Shown: positions 34,818-43,997, counted from the stretch's first letter. The stretch: 64,000 nucleotides of DNA from Mycolicibacter nonchromogenicus (GCF_002101775.1 NZ_LQPI01000042.1:124001-188000); one strand, 5' to 3'. Numbers and translations are program-made. The notes: generated by a model from the letters alone, not told the origin.

Positions 34818-36074
34818 CTAGGACGTCCCAGCACTGCCGAATTCCACCGGCATCGAATCGATCCCGTTGATCCAGGGCAGCACGGACCGTGACGGGCGAT
34901 CCAACTGGTGGATGTCGGGAATAAGGTCTGCCAGTGCACCGAAGATCAGATTGATCTGCATGCGGGCGAGGTTGGCGCCAATGCAGTAGTGCGCTCCTGG
35001 GGCCCCGAAACCCAAGTGGGGGTTGGGGCTTCGCAGGATGTCGAACTTGAATGGGTCGTCGAACACTTCGTCGTCGTAGTTGGCCGAACCGTAGAACATG
35101 CCGACGCGGTGTCCCTTACGGATCTGCACCCCACCGAGTTCGACATCACGTAACGCCGTGCGCTGGAAGGAGATGATCGGCGTCGCCCAGCGGACCACCT
35201 CATCGACCATGGTGGCCGGACGCTCTTCGACGTACAGCCGCCATTGATCGGGGTGGTCGAAAAACGCCAGCATCCCCTGCGAGGTGGCATTGCGGGTGGT
35301 CTCGTTGCCGGCCACCATCAGCATCATCACGTAGTAACCGAATTCCAGCGCGGTGAGCTCCTCGCCGTCGATGGTCGCGGTCACCAGGGCTGTCGCGATG
35401 TCATCACGCGGGTGGGCCTTGCGGGCTTCGGCCATCTGGTAGGCATAGCCCAGCAGCTCAGCGGCGGCTTGGGTCCCGTCGGCACCGGCCTCCTCTTCGC
35501 CGTTACCGCCGCCCACCAGCCGGTTGCTCCAGTCGAAGACCTGCTGACGCTCGTCTGCCGGCACCCCGATCAGCTCGCAGATGGTCGCCAACGGCAGCTG
35601 GGAGGCCACCTCGGTGACGAAATCGCCGGTGTTGTGCGCGGCGGCAGCGGTGACGATCTCGCGGGCCCGGCGGTCGAGCGAATCCCGCATGCCGGCAACC
35701 ACTCGGGGCGTGAAGCCCCGCGAGACGATCCGGCGCAGTTTGGCGTGCTTGGGTCCGTCGAGGAACAGCATGATGTTGTCGCGGCTGGCATCGTGGAGCT
35801 CTTGATTGCTCGTGGTGTTCGTCCGGATCAGCGAGGTGTTCTCGTGCGAGGAGAACACCTCGTCCTGTAGCGACACCGCCCGTACATCGGCGTGCTTGGT
35901 GACCACCCAATAGCCCTCGTCCGGGTACCCGGATGCCCCGAAGGGTTGGGCGTTCCACCAGATCGGCGCGGTCCTGCGCAACAGGGCGAACTCCTCGTGC
36001 GGAACTCGCTCGCCGATGAGCGTGGGGTCGGTGAAGTCGAACCCCTCCGGCAGCAGGTGCTGTGTCTCGGTCAT
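34818..36074 (-). CDS. Cytochrome P450, CYP125-like
   Basis: Haem monooxygenase of 418 residues. The I-helix reads VAGNETTRNATSQGM, the ExxR motif is EVVRW, and the haem loop FGAPGAHYCIGANLARM has the axial Cys. The N-terminus (LPEGFDFTDPTL, IWWNAQ) and the segment FQRTALRDVELGGVQIRKG closely follow the CYP125/CYP142 group that oxidises the cholesterol side chain. However, no cholesterol-catabolism gene is adjacent, so this is a CYP125-related paralogue with an unproved sterol substrate. ATG 36074 (MTETQH) after GGAAGAGGGAGC is chosen; the longer open frame is antisense noise. It is divergent from the 2-hydroxyacid dehydrogenase. Confidence 0.9.
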   Translation of the reverse strand: MTETQHLLPEGFDFTDPTLIGERVPHEEFALLRRTAPIWWNAQPFGASGYPDEGYWVVTKHADVRAVSLQDEVFSSHENTSLIRTNTTSNQELHDASRDNIMLFLDGPKHAKLRRIVSRGFTPRVVAGMRDSLDRRAREIVTAAAAHNTGDFVTEVASQLPLATICELIGVPADERQQVFDWSNRLVGGGNGEEEAGADGTQAAAELLGYAYQMAEARKAHPRDDIATALVTATIDGEELTALEFGYYVMMLMVAGNETTRNATSQGMLAFFDHPDQWRLYVEERPATMVDEVVRWATPIISFQRTALRDVELGGVQIRKGHRVGMFYGSANYDDEVFDDPFKFDILRSPNPHLGFGAPGAHYCIGANLARMQINLIFGALADLIPDIHQLDRPSRSVLPWINGIDSMPVEFGSAGTS

Positions 36075-36381
36075 CGTGCTCCCTCTTCCCCTGCTGAGCG
36101 GTTGCCACGCCAAACCTGTACCGGCGCTGTCGATGTAGTCCTCAGCGCTCCGATGACCGCCTGCAGGACCGGATGGATCTCCCCGTCGCCGCCAGTGCTG
36201 CACGCCATGGTCCCTCTCGCAGCGCGATCGTATGCCACGAATCCGGCCGGAACTGAGCGATTTGAGGAACCGAGGAAAGCGGCCCGGTCTGGCACACTCG
36301 ATCCGTGGCAGCTCCCACCACTGGCCTTCGGCGCCTCTACGGACAGGCCGAAGCGGTCCGCAATCGGGATGCGTTCTGAAC

Positions 36382-37350
36382 GTGGCCGCCGCTGCGCCTC
36401 CACTACGCATCGCGGTACTCGACGACTACCAGGGCATCGCCGACACGGTCGATTGGTCACCCATCCCCCGACCCGTCGATCTGCTGGCGATCCGCGAGCA
36501 CCTGCCTCCCGGTGACGAACTCATCGCCCGGCTGGCCGACCGCGAAGTGCTGGTGGCGATGCGCGAGCGCACGCCGATCGACGCCGATCTGCTGTCCCGG
36601 CTGCCGGCGTTGCGGTTGTTGGTCACCACCGGTCCGGTCAACGCCGCCATCGACGTAGCCGCAGCCCACCGGCTGGGCATCACAGTGTGTGGGACCGGCG
36701 GCATCATCGCGCCCACGGTCGAACTCACCTGGGCGTTGATCCACGCTCTGCAACGTCATCTGATCGATGCGGACGCGGCGCTGCGGGCCGGCCGGTGGCA
36801 GCAGAGCGTCGGCGCCGATCTGGCCGGTGCGACGCTCGCACTGGTGGGGCTGGGCCGCATCGGCCGACGGGTCGCCGCGGTGGGCCACGCCTACGGCATG
36901 CGGGTGACGGCGTGGAGTCCGCATCTGACACCCGAGCGGGCCGCCGAGGCCCAGGCGGAGCTGCTGGATCGGCGCAGTCTGTTCCAGACCGCCGACGTCG
37001 TGTCTCTCCATCTGGTGCTGTCCGAGTCGACCCGGGGACTCATCGGTCGTGATGACCTGGCCGCGATGAAGTCCAGCGCGATCCTGATCAACACCTCGCG
37101 CGGCGGGTTGATCGATGAGGCGGCCTTGATCGACGCCCTGCGTACCGGCCGGATCCGGGGCGCAGGGCTCGATGTCTACCACCAGGAGCCGCTGCCGGCC
37201 GGGCACCCCCTGACCGCGCTGGGCAACACGGTGCTGACCCCGCACCTGGGGTACGTGACCGACAACTGTATGAACGTGTTTTACCGCGATATCGTCGACG
37301 ACATCGTCGGCTATTGTGCGGGCACTCCGCGCCGGCTGGTGAAACCGTAA
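36382..37350 (+). CDS. D-isomer-specific 2-hydroxyacid dehydrogenase
   Basis: NAD(P)-dependent dehydrogenase of 322 residues interconverting 2-oxo and D-2-hydroxy acids. The nucleotide-binding motif is LVGLGRIGRRVAAVG, the catalytic Arg lies in LINTSRGGLID, the Glu is in GLDVYHQEPLP, and the His of the triad is in LTPHLGYVT. The start at GTG 36382 begins a normal N-terminal lobe (LRIAVLDDYQG); the open frame continues upstream without family similarity. Substrate is not clear. It ends just before a strong terminator hairpin. Confidence 0.88.
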   Translation: MAAAAPPLRIAVLDDYQGIADTVDWSPIPRPVDLLAIREHLPPGDELIARLADREVLVAMRERTPIDADLLSRLPALRLLVTTGPVNAAIDVAAAHRLGITVCGTGGIIAPTVELTWALIHALQRHLIDADAALRAGRWQQSVGADLAGATLALVGLGRIGRRVAAVGHAYGMRVTAWSPHLTPERAAEAQAELLDRRSLFQTADVVSLHLVLSESTRGLIGRDDLAAMKSSAILINTSRGGLIDEAALIDALRTGRIRGAGLDVYHQEPLPAGHPLTALGNTVLTPHLGYVTDNCMNVFYRDIVDDIVGYCAGTPRRLVKP

Positions 37351-37453
37351 TCACGCCTTCCATTAACAGGATTCCGTCACAATTTCATCGCACTCGAATA
37401 ACGGTTCGACAAATAAATTATCGTCGACAGGCTGGAAACTGTTCGCGTAATTG

Positions 37454-37488
37454 AAAAGGCCCGCGAACACAATGTTCGCGGGCCTTTT
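37454..37488. terminator. 15-bp perfect stem-loop terminator
   Basis: AAAAGGCCCGCGAAC (37454-37468) and its exact complement (37474-37488) enclose a 5-base loop. The run of A and T at the stem ends makes it work in both directions. It lies between the stop of the 2-hydroxyacid dehydrogenase (+) and the stop of the exported protein gene (-). Such canonical intrinsic terminators are uncommon in mycobacteria. Confidence 0.88.
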
Positions 37489-37498
37489 CGTTGCTGTC

Positions 37499-38008
37499 TT
37501 ATTTGGTGCCGCCGGCCAGGCCGATAGGGGCACTGGCGGCATCTGTCGCCAATCCGGCGATAGGACTGGCCGCAGCGGCCCCGGCCGGTCCCGGCGCCAC
37601 CACCGGGATGGGTGCCGGCATTCCGGGCACCACCGGAATCGGCGCGATCGGAATCGGGGCGACCGGACCCGGCAGCCCCATCGGCACCGGACCGGCAAGG
37701 GTCGTGAGGTCAGCAGCAGCAGGACCACAGGGCAGGCCTGTGCCGGCCACCAGGGTTGCGTCGGCCTCGCCGGGCACAGGTGCCGCACCGGCCACCGGGG
37801 CGACCACAGGCGCCCCGCCCACCGGCACCCCACCCACCGGCGCGCCCTCAGCGGACGACAGCGAGACCACGCCACCCGCACACACCGGCCCCCCAAGGGG
37901 CAGGTGCGCGACGGGAGCGGCACCCGCCTGGCCGCTGAAAATCAACCCGCTCGCACAAAAGCCGATACCGGCGAATATCGCTTTACCGAGTCTCCCGAGG
38001 CTCTTCAC
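37499..38008 (-). CDS. Exported Pro/Ala/Gly-rich low-complexity protein
   Basis: Protein of 169 residues with a Sec signal peptide (SLGRLGKAIFAGIGFCASGL, cleavage near GQAGA-AP). The mature part is almost entirely Pro, Ala, Gly, Val and Ile, with quasi-repeats such as GAPVGGVPVGGAPV and PIPIAPIPVVPG, and has two or three Cys. No enzymatic motif is present. Similar low-complexity secreted proteins are common in mycobacteria, with unknown or surface/adhesion roles. The start GTG at 38008 places the signal peptide at the N-terminus. Function unknown. Confidence 0.72.
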   Translation of the reverse strand: MKSLGRLGKAIFAGIGFCASGLIFSGQAGAAPVAHLPLGGPVCAGGVVSLSSAEGAPVGGVPVGGAPVVAPVAGAAPVPGEADATLVAGTGLPCGPAAADLTTLAGPVPMGLPGPVAPIPIAPIPVVPGMPAPIPVVAPGPAGAAAASPIAGLATDAASAPIGLAGGTK

Positions 38009-38222
38009 GTAAACTCCGATGATTAGTATCCAGTCCCCCCCGGACACGCAATCTTCTGACTGCAAAAAGAACCGTATCACAGCCGTGTAAGTTACCGCGG
38101 CAGCCAATTGACTCGTTAGTGTAACGATGCGACTCGAGGATTGTGACTCACTGTTTACCCAGTGGCCCGGTCGCAATTCCGCGCGGCCAGCGCGGGCCGA
38201 CCGGGATGCCCATCGAAATGAG

Positions 38223-38295
38223 TGGAGCTAAGGGGACTCGAACCCCTGACCCCCACACTGCCAGTGTGGTGCGCTACCAGCTGCGCCATAGCCCC
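38223..38295 (-). tRNA. tRNA-Ala (anticodon GGC)
   Basis: A full 73-base cloverleaf can be drawn: acceptor GGGGCTA/TAGCTCC with discriminator A, D-stem GCGC/GCGC, anticodon stem CCACA/TGTGG with loop CTGGCAG (anticodon GGC, reads GCC), and T-stem AGGGG/CCCCT around TTCGAGT. CCA is not encoded. Confidence 0.96.
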
Positions 38296-38356
38296 GCGTT
38301 GTCGTGCTCATCGAAGCTACACCACAGCCGTACCAAGGTTCAAAACAGCTCCGTCT

Positions 38357-38806
38357 TCACGCCGGATGCTGGGTCTGATGCAGTCCGTAGGGCACCGCGT
38401 CGAGCAGCGTCACCGTCACGGTGGCACCGCTGGGAACCTGGTAGGTGCGCTCCTCCCCGGGCCGTGCTCCGGCGATCGCCTTGCCCAGCGGTGACTGCGG
38501 CGAGTAGACCTCCAGCCCGCTTTGGTCGTCATCGCGCACCCCGAGCAGGAAGGTTTCGGTGTCTCCGTCGCTGTAGCGCACGGTGAGCACCATGCCGGGC
38601 TCGGCGACCCCGTCATCCGGCGGGTCCTGGCCGACCACCGCGACCGCCAGCAGGTCGTGGATCTGGTGAATCCGAGCCTGCCGAGCCTGTTGTTCCTCGA
38701 TGTCTTCGCCGCCCGAGACAGACTGCGGCGCAGACAGTTCCGCCAACTCTGCCAGCAGTCGGTCCTTGGTCTGCTGGGTCATCCAGACGCCATGCGTTTC
38801 AGTCAT
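38357..38806 (-). CDS. GreA/GreB-family transcript cleavage factor-like protein
   Basis: Protein of 149 residues. The C-terminal FKBP-like GreA domain is recognisable (VLTVRYSDGDTETFLLG, VYSPQSPLGKAIAGARPGEERTY), and Gre proteins bind RNA polymerase near the secondary channel. The N-terminal coiled coil (about residues 8-60) is shorter than in GreA (~158-165 residues in total), and the acidic tip Asp-Glu pair of GreA is replaced by GGEDIEEQQ. It may therefore act without transcript cleavage, like other short Gre homologues. ATG 38806 follows AGGAGAA. It starts soon after the DadA-like gene ends on the same strand. Confidence 0.82.
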   Translation of the reverse strand: MTETHGVWMTQQTKDRLLAELAELSAPQSVSGGEDIEEQQARQARIHQIHDLLAVAVVGQDPPDDGVAEPGMVLTVRYSDGDTETFLLGVRDDDQSGLEVYSPQSPLGKAIAGARPGEERTYQVPSGATVTVTLLDAVPYGLHQTQHPA

Positions 38807-38861
38807 CGACAGTTCTCCTTCACAACAGCAATTGATTCGAAAGCTCACCGACCCGAGCGGG

Positions 38862-40118
38862 TCAGCGCAAGGGATCGAGATCCCGCAGCACGGCCGACTG
38901 TTTGCCGGTGGTGATCTGCTCGGCCAGCAGTCGGCCCGTCACCGGACCGTGCGTCATACCCCACATACCGTGGCCACCGGCGACGTAGACGGTCCCCGGG
39001 CACACCTCCCCCACCAGGGGTCGCCCGTCGGGGCTGACCGGGCGTGGACCCACCCACACATCGGTGCGCTCATCCCAGCGGACACCGTCGAGCATGGGGC
39101 GGGCGGCGGCGACGATCGCTTCGACGCGGGCCGGGACGATCGGGGCGTCGGGATCGCCGAACTCCATGGTTCCCGCGACCCGAAGCCGGGCGTTCAACGG
39201 TGTGCACGCCACCCGCGCGTCGGGCAGGTAGATCGGCCCGGTGACCGGTCCGTCGACCGGCACCGAGAAGGAGTAGCCGCGCCCGGCCCGCACCGGCACA
39301 CGAATCCAGCGCGCGGCCAGACGTGACAGCCAGGCGCCGCTGGCGATCACCGCCGCATCCGCCGTCAAAATCGTGCCGTCGCCGCTGGTCACGGCCACGC
39401 CACCACTTCGGGGCGATACGTCGGCGACGTCTTGGATGTGCAGGACGCCGCCGCGCTGCACCACCGCACGGCCCAGTGCCACCACGAACCGGCCCGGGTC
39501 GAGGAAGCGCTGGCCGTCGATCTGCACCCCGGCGGCAACGGCCGAGGACGCCAGGGGGACCCGCTCGGCCAGTGCGGCACCGGTCAGTTCGGTGCCGAAC
39601 ACCGGCCGGCCCGCCTCGGAGAACCGGCGCAACTCGTCGAGCAGCCGCTCGGCGTCGGCCGAGGTGCGGAAGATCGCGGTGATCGGGGCATCGGTGACCG
39701 GGGCGTCCACCCCGTTGGCGAGCAGAACGTCATAGGCCTCAATGCATTCCGCGCTCAGCGGAGCGTTGGCCCGGACCGCGCGGCGCCAGGCTGCCGGCCG
39801 ACTGTTCGCGGCGAAGCGCGCCAAGAAACTCCACAGCTCCGGGCCGGCCTTGAGTGGTACCTGCAGCGGTGCGGTCCGGCTCAGCAGGGACCGCAGCCCG
39901 AAGCGCAGGTTGGCCGGCTCGTTGAGGGGAATCGCCAGTGCCGGGGAGATCCAGCCGGCATTGCCCCACGAGGAACCGGCTGCGACTCCGACACGGTCGA
40001 CCACGGTGACTTCGACACCGCGCTCCTGCAGAAACCAGGCGGTGGACAAGCCGACCACGCCGGCACCCACCACGATCACCGACCGTGGCGCGCCGTCGAT
40101 TCGGTCAGCCGCACCCAT
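38862..40118 (-). CDS. FAD-dependent D-amino-acid dehydrogenase-like oxidase (DadA type)
   Basis: Flavoenzyme of 418 residues. FAD motif VVGAGVVGLSTAWFLQERG near residue 15, the DadA signature AGSSWGNAGWISP, and the C-terminal FAD contact YVAGGHGMWGMTHGP. DadA enzymes oxidatively deaminate D-amino acids and pass electrons to quinones; glycine/sarcosine oxidases are alternatives. It lies directly downstream of a PucR regulator (60 bases, same strand), which suggests induction by its substrate. ATG 40118 is chosen; a GTG one codon upstream is possible. Confidence 0.88.
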   Translation of the reverse strand: MGAADRIDGAPRSVIVVGAGVVGLSTAWFLQERGVEVTVVDRVGVAAGSSWGNAGWISPALAIPLNEPANLRFGLRSLLSRTAPLQVPLKAGPELWSFLARFAANSRPAAWRRAVRANAPLSAECIEAYDVLLANGVDAPVTDAPITAIFRTSADAERLLDELRRFSEAGRPVFGTELTGAALAERVPLASSAVAAGVQIDGQRFLDPGRFVVALGRAVVQRGGVLHIQDVADVSPRSGGVAVTSGDGTILTADAAVIASGAWLSRLAARWIRVPVRAGRGYSFSVPVDGPVTGPIYLPDARVACTPLNARLRVAGTMEFGDPDAPIVPARVEAIVAAARPMLDGVRWDERTDVWVGPRPVSPDGRPLVGEVCPGTVYVAGGHGMWGMTHGPVTGRLLAEQITTGKQSAVLRDLDPLR

Positions 40119-40177
40119 CACTCCATGATGCGACTGCCCTCAGAGACTCTGCTTGACCAATTCGCACAACGGTGGCG

Positions 40178-41728
40178 TCAGCGTTTGTCGAGTTCCGACA
40201 TGTCCCCCGTCGCGAGCTCGATCATCGCCGCGAAGCGGGTCCGTGGATCCTCCAGCCCCAGCGGCGTGACCTCGGCCATCTTGCGCAGCCGGTAGCGGAC
40301 CGTGTTCTCGTGCACCGCCAGCCGCTCGGCGGCGCGGGCCAGGTCGCCCTGAGCGTCGAGCCAGGCCCGCAGCGTGGCCACATAGGGGGTGTTGTGGGCC
40401 GCGTCGTGGCGGCGCAGCTCTGCGACCGGCCCGCGCGTCGGTACCCGGCCGGCCCGTGCCGCGGCGTTCAGCCGGCGCAGCACAATCTCGTCCCAGGCCT
40501 CGTCGTAGGCCGGCGGCACGTCCTCGGGTGGCCCGGCTTCGTGCAGCGCGAGGCACTCCTCGGCCTCGCGGCGCGCAGCAGCGAGTTCGGTCACCGTGGC
40601 AACCGCACTGATCCCGGCCCGCACGATGGCGTGCGGCGGTAGGGCCCCGGCCAGGCCGCACACCCACTGCCGGGCCACCGCGGCGTCCTCGGCCGGCAAC
40701 AGGGTGTAAACGGTGTTGGCGGCCAGTGCACTTCGACCCGGACGCGACCAGCCGAATCCCGTGGTGACGGCCTCGAAAGCCAGCAGCAGCCCGGCGTGCG
40801 GCTGCGTGGCGATCTGGGTGTGCACGGCAATCACCCGCAGCGGGGCCTGTGGCAACCCCAGCCTGGCGATCAGGTCGCCAGCGTCGTCGGGATCGGTCTG
40901 CTCTTCCAAAAGCCGGGTCACCCAATCGGATTCGACCTGCCGCTCCAAGTCCGCGCTGGCCCGTGACCGCAGCATGTGCAGCGCCACCGTGCGGGCACCG
41001 TCGGCCAATGCGGTCAGCCGCTCGCCGCTCAACGGGTCCGGGCAGGCCACCCAAACCGCGCCCAACAGCTCCCGGCCGGCACGCACCGCCACCACCATCC
41101 GGCCGGTCAGGCCGTAATCCGGATCGGCGGCGACAAACAACGGCTCGTCGCGGGTATCCAAATGCGCTAAGACACCGCGCTTTTTGAACAGCTCCCGAAG
41201 CGGCCCGGATTCCTGCCGGTTGAGGATCGTCGCCGACCGCGCCGGGTCGGCATTGCGCTGTCCGCGCGAGTAGGCCAGCACCCTGCCCAGCTGATCTTCG
41301 ATGGTGACCGCACCCGCGACCGCTTCGGCGAGACTGTCGGCCACGGCGAAAAGATCCGTTGGCCCGCGGCCCGATTCGGTCTCGCGACCTTCGAGGACCA
41401 GTCCGTAGACCACGGCCGCCAGCTCGCTCCACGACACCGCCGCGTCTACCACCAGAACGGCCAGCGACTCGCCCTCACCGGCGAAGGCGGTCTTGTCTTC
41501 GGCGTCGCGCACCAGAACGGCGACGGCCTTGGCGGCCACCGCCCAGCGCACCGCCTCCTTTACCGAACGGGCGCCGACCGCCAGCAAGACGTCGCCGACG
41601 ACGACGCGCTCACCGGTCACCTCGTGCATCACGACGCTGCTCAGCTGCGTCGTCCTCGGGATGGAGCAGAACCTCAGCCGAACCCCGTAGCTGCCCACCA
41701 CGTTGACCAGCCGGTCCAGTGTCACCAT
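40178..41728 (-). CDS. PucR-family transcriptional regulator
   Basis: Regulator of 516 residues. The PucR N-terminal ligand-sensing domain occupies about the first 130 residues, a GGDEF-like degenerate middle region follows, and the C-terminal HTH_30 domain (LARAAERLAVHENTVRYRLRKMAEV) binds DNA. PucR proteins control purine, amino-acid or xenobiotic catabolism. Here the neighbouring DadA-like oxidase is the likely target. The start at ATG 41728 (or TTG 41731) lies more than 100 bases inside the annotated end of the upstream MFS gene, in another frame. Confidence 0.9.
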   Translation of the reverse strand: MVTLDRLVNVVGSYGVRLRFCSIPRTTQLSSVVMHEVTGERVVVGDVLLAVGARSVKEAVRWAVAAKAVAVLVRDAEDKTAFAGEGESLAVLVVDAAVSWSELAAVVYGLVLEGRETESGRGPTDLFAVADSLAEAVAGAVTIEDQLGRVLAYSRGQRNADPARSATILNRQESGPLRELFKKRGVLAHLDTRDEPLFVAADPDYGLTGRMVVAVRAGRELLGAVWVACPDPLSGERLTALADGARTVALHMLRSRASADLERQVESDWVTRLLEEQTDPDDAGDLIARLGLPQAPLRVIAVHTQIATQPHAGLLLAFEAVTTGFGWSRPGRSALAANTVYTLLPAEDAAVARQWVCGLAGALPPHAIVRAGISAVATVTELAAARREAEECLALHEAGPPEDVPPAYDEAWDEIVLRRLNAAARAGRVPTRGPVAELRRHDAAHNTPYVATLRAWLDAQGDLARAAERLAVHENTVRYRLRKMAEVTPLGLEDPRTRFAAMIELATGDMSELDKR

Positions 41729-42962
41729 CAATCGAGCCTAGCCACGCCGTGTCGGCCGGCTCGCCGATCGGGTCGCTCGACCTTGTCTCCGGTGCCCACA
41801 GCCACGTGAGCGCCGCCACCAGCAACACCACACCGCTGACCGCAAAACCCCATTCGAAGGACATCCGCTCGGCGATCTGGCCGACCGCAAACGAACCCAC
41901 GATCGAGCCCAAATCAGCCATCATCTGATAGGTCGCCACCGCCGTGCCCGCTCGGGCCTGGTTGCCGACCAGGTCGGAGATGACGGCCTGCTGGGGCGAC
42001 CCGTAGATCCCGGAGGCCACCCCGGTCAGGTAGGCCACCACCAAGAACACCACCAGCGATGCGCTCACGCCCATCAGGACCGTCGTGACGCCCGATGCGG
42101 TCAGCCCCGCGATGAGCAGCCCCTTGCGGCCGATCCGGTCGGAGAGCTGACCGCTGGGCAACACCGCGCAGACGTTGCCGACCCCGACCACGGCCAGCGT
42201 CAGTCCGGCGAAGGCGGCGCCGCGGTCCAAGACTTCGGTGACGAACAACGGCACCAACGCGACCCGCAGACCGAATACCGACCACCCGGTGGCGAAGTTC
42301 GACAACAGCGCCGAGCGGTACGCGCGATTGCTCAGCGCCGTCCGCACCGACACCGTGGGCCCCGTCGACTCGGCCGCTTCGGCCAAATGCGAGTGGCGCA
42401 GGCTGACAAAGACGCCGGTGGCCGTCACGATCAGCACCGAACCGTAGAACAAGAACGGCGCGCTGAGGCCGAAACCTGCCGTAAGACTGCCCAGGACCGG
42501 TCCGCCCACCGTGCCCAGCAGGAACGCCGTGGCAAACAGCCCGGCTACTCGGCCGCGAGCGTCCTCCGGGCTGATCCGGATCATCAGGCCCACCGCGGCG
42601 ATGAAGAACATCGTCGATCCCACTCCGCCGAGGGCACGGAAGAACAGCAGCTGCCCGTAGGTCTGCACGAAGGCGCAGGCCGTGGTGGACACCGAGACGA
42701 TCAACAGGCCGGCCACGTAGACCCAGCGCTCGCCCAAGCGTTGAATGAGCAGACCGCTGACCGGCGCGAAGATCAGTCGCGTCAGGGCAAACGCGGTGAT
42801 GAGGAAGGTCGTCGCGGAGATGCTCACCCCGAAGTGACGCGCATAGACCGGCAGTACCGGCGACACCAGGCCGTAGCCGAGCGCGATCAAGAAGTTCGCG
42901 ACGAGCAGTACCCAGATCTCCCGCTGTAGCCGCGGCTGAGCGGCCGGGGAGTCGGTAGTCAC
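41610..42962 (-). CDS. MFS multidrug-type efflux transporter
   Basis: Inner-membrane exporter of 450 residues with twelve helices in the first 395. Motif A in loop 2-3 reads GLLIQRLGERW, and the N-terminus LVANFLIALGYGLVSPVLPVYA is of the drug:H+ antiporter type. The last ~40 residues, from 41730 down to the stop, run through the start of the PucR gene in a different frame and have no membrane-protein character. The tail may be a real extension or may reflect loss of the original stop. Substrate unknown. Confidence 0.88.
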   Translation of the reverse strand: MTTDSPAAQPRLQREIWVLLVANFLIALGYGLVSPVLPVYARHFGVSISATTFLITAFALTRLIFAPVSGLLIQRLGERWVYVAGLLIVSVSTTACAFVQTYGQLLFFRALGGVGSTMFFIAAVGLMIRISPEDARGRVAGLFATAFLLGTVGGPVLGSLTAGFGLSAPFLFYGSVLIVTATGVFVSLRHSHLAEAAESTGPTVSVRTALSNRAYRSALLSNFATGWSVFGLRVALVPLFVTEVLDRGAAFAGLTLAVVGVGNVCAVLPSGQLSDRIGRKGLLIAGLTASGVTTVLMGVSASLVVFLVVAYLTGVASGIYGSPQQAVISDLVGNQARAGTAVATYQMMADLGSIVGSFAVGQIAERMSFEWGFAVSGVVLLVAALTWLWAPETRSSDPIGEPADTAWLGSIDGDTGPAGQRGGQLRGSAEVLLHPEDDAAEQRRDARGDR

Positions 42963-43011
42963 CCGATAACTTTAGACAACCTCGGTAATCTGCGACCCGG
43001 GAGGCTTGATC

Positions 43012-43584
43012 ATGAGCGACAGCATCGATGCGGCCAACGCCGGCGGCCCCGATCGCCGCTCGCCACGGCCCATACTGCTGCAGCTGTGGGAGCAGTGGGC
43101 CGCCGTCAAGCCGTTCGCCCTGGCCGGCGCCACCGCGATCGTGGTCGGTGGCGCCATCGCGGCCGCCATCGCGGCTCCGGCGCCCACCCGCCACGGGGTC
43201 TGGGCGGTGGCCTATCTGGTCCTCGTCCTCGGCGCGGGCCAGCTGGTTGTCGGGGCCGGCCAAGCACTGCTGCCGGTCACCTCACCGTCGAGGCGCGAGG
43301 CAACGCTGAGTGCCACGGCGTTCAACGTCTCCGGCGCCGCCATCGTGCTCGGCGTCGTCACCGACCACCTCACGGTGTTCTATGCGGGCTCTGCACTGCT
43401 GTTCGCCGTGCTCGCCTGGTTTCTCTACCGTGTTCGGCGCAGCACGCGGCGGGGCTGGGCCCCACTGGCCTACCGACTGTTCCTGGCGGCACTTGTGGTG
43501 AGCATTCCGATCGGCATGGCGATCACCACTTCCGGTCGCAGTCAGTCACTGGCGGCCAGCAGCTTGGCCAGCACGGCTGCCTGA
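43012..43584 (+). CDS. Small integral membrane protein of unknown function
   Basis: Protein of 190 residues with a ~35-residue cytoplasmic N-terminus and five or six predicted helices, beginning with FALAGATAIVVGGAIAAAIAA. No known transporter or enzyme signature is visible. ATG 43012 follows GGGAGG; a TTG two codons upstream is possible. It is divergent from the MFS exporter, and its 3' end overlaps the convergent DUF488 gene by 43 bases. Confidence 0.72.
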   Translation: MSDSIDAANAGGPDRRSPRPILLQLWEQWAAVKPFALAGATAIVVGGAIAAAIAAPAPTRHGVWAVAYLVLVLGAGQLVVGAGQALLPVTSPSRREATLSATAFNVSGAAIVLGVVTDHLTVFYAGSALLFAVLAWFLYRVRRSTRRGWAPLAYRLFLAALVVSIPIGMAITTSGRSQSLAASSLASTAA

Positions 43585-43913
43585 CTTACCTGCACATCGC
43601 GGCTCGCCGTCACCAAGGTGACAGTCGCCTTGCCGCGCGCCAGCGCGCGCAGGCCGGCGAGCCCGGTCGCCCCATTCGCGCTGCGCAGTTCGTGTTCGTA
43701 GCGGCTGACGAACTCGGCGAAACGCTCGGGCTGATGGTTGTACCAACGACGCAGGTCATCGGACGGCGCTGCGTCTTTGTACCAGTGCCCCACCCGCGGG
43801 TCGTCCTTGCGAAAGCCGCGCGGCCACACCCGATCGACGAGGATCCGTTCGCCGTCCTCAGCGCGGACTTCGTCGTAGACCCGGGCAATCCGGAATGTGG
43901 TTTTGGGACTCAT
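43542..43913 (-). CDS. DUF488-family protein
   Basis: Cytosolic protein of 123 residues. The DUF488 pattern is clear: [23 protein letters not shown] near the N-terminus, then [15 protein letters not shown] and a closing [18 protein letters not shown]. The family's biochemical function is unknown; one idea is a link to nucleic-acid or radical chemistry, but nothing here tests it. It overlaps the 3' end of the convergent membrane protein gene by 43 bases. Confidence 0.9.
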   Translation of the reverse strand: MSPKTTFRIARVYDEVRAEDGERILVDRVWPRGFRKDDPRVGHWYKDAAPSDDLRRWYNHQPERFAEFVSRYEHELRSANGATGLAGLRALARGKATVTLVTASRDVQVSQAAVLAKLLAASD

Positions 43914-43978
43914 ACCCGAGGCTATCGCCGGCCGCGGCGCATGTCAGCCGTCACTGCCCCAGCCGCACGCCCGTCGAG

Positions 43979-43997
43979 TTAGCTTAGGCAATGCTAT
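43979..43997 (+). promoter_or_regulatory. IdeR-like iron box before the PPE gene
   Basis: TTAGCTTAGGCAATGCTAT matches the 19-base IdeR consensus TTAGGTTAGGCTAACCTAA at about 14 positions, including both half-site cores. It ends 43 bases before the GTG of the PPE gene, where an iron repressor would block transcription. Several PPE genes of M. tuberculosis are iron-regulated. Confidence 0.5.
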
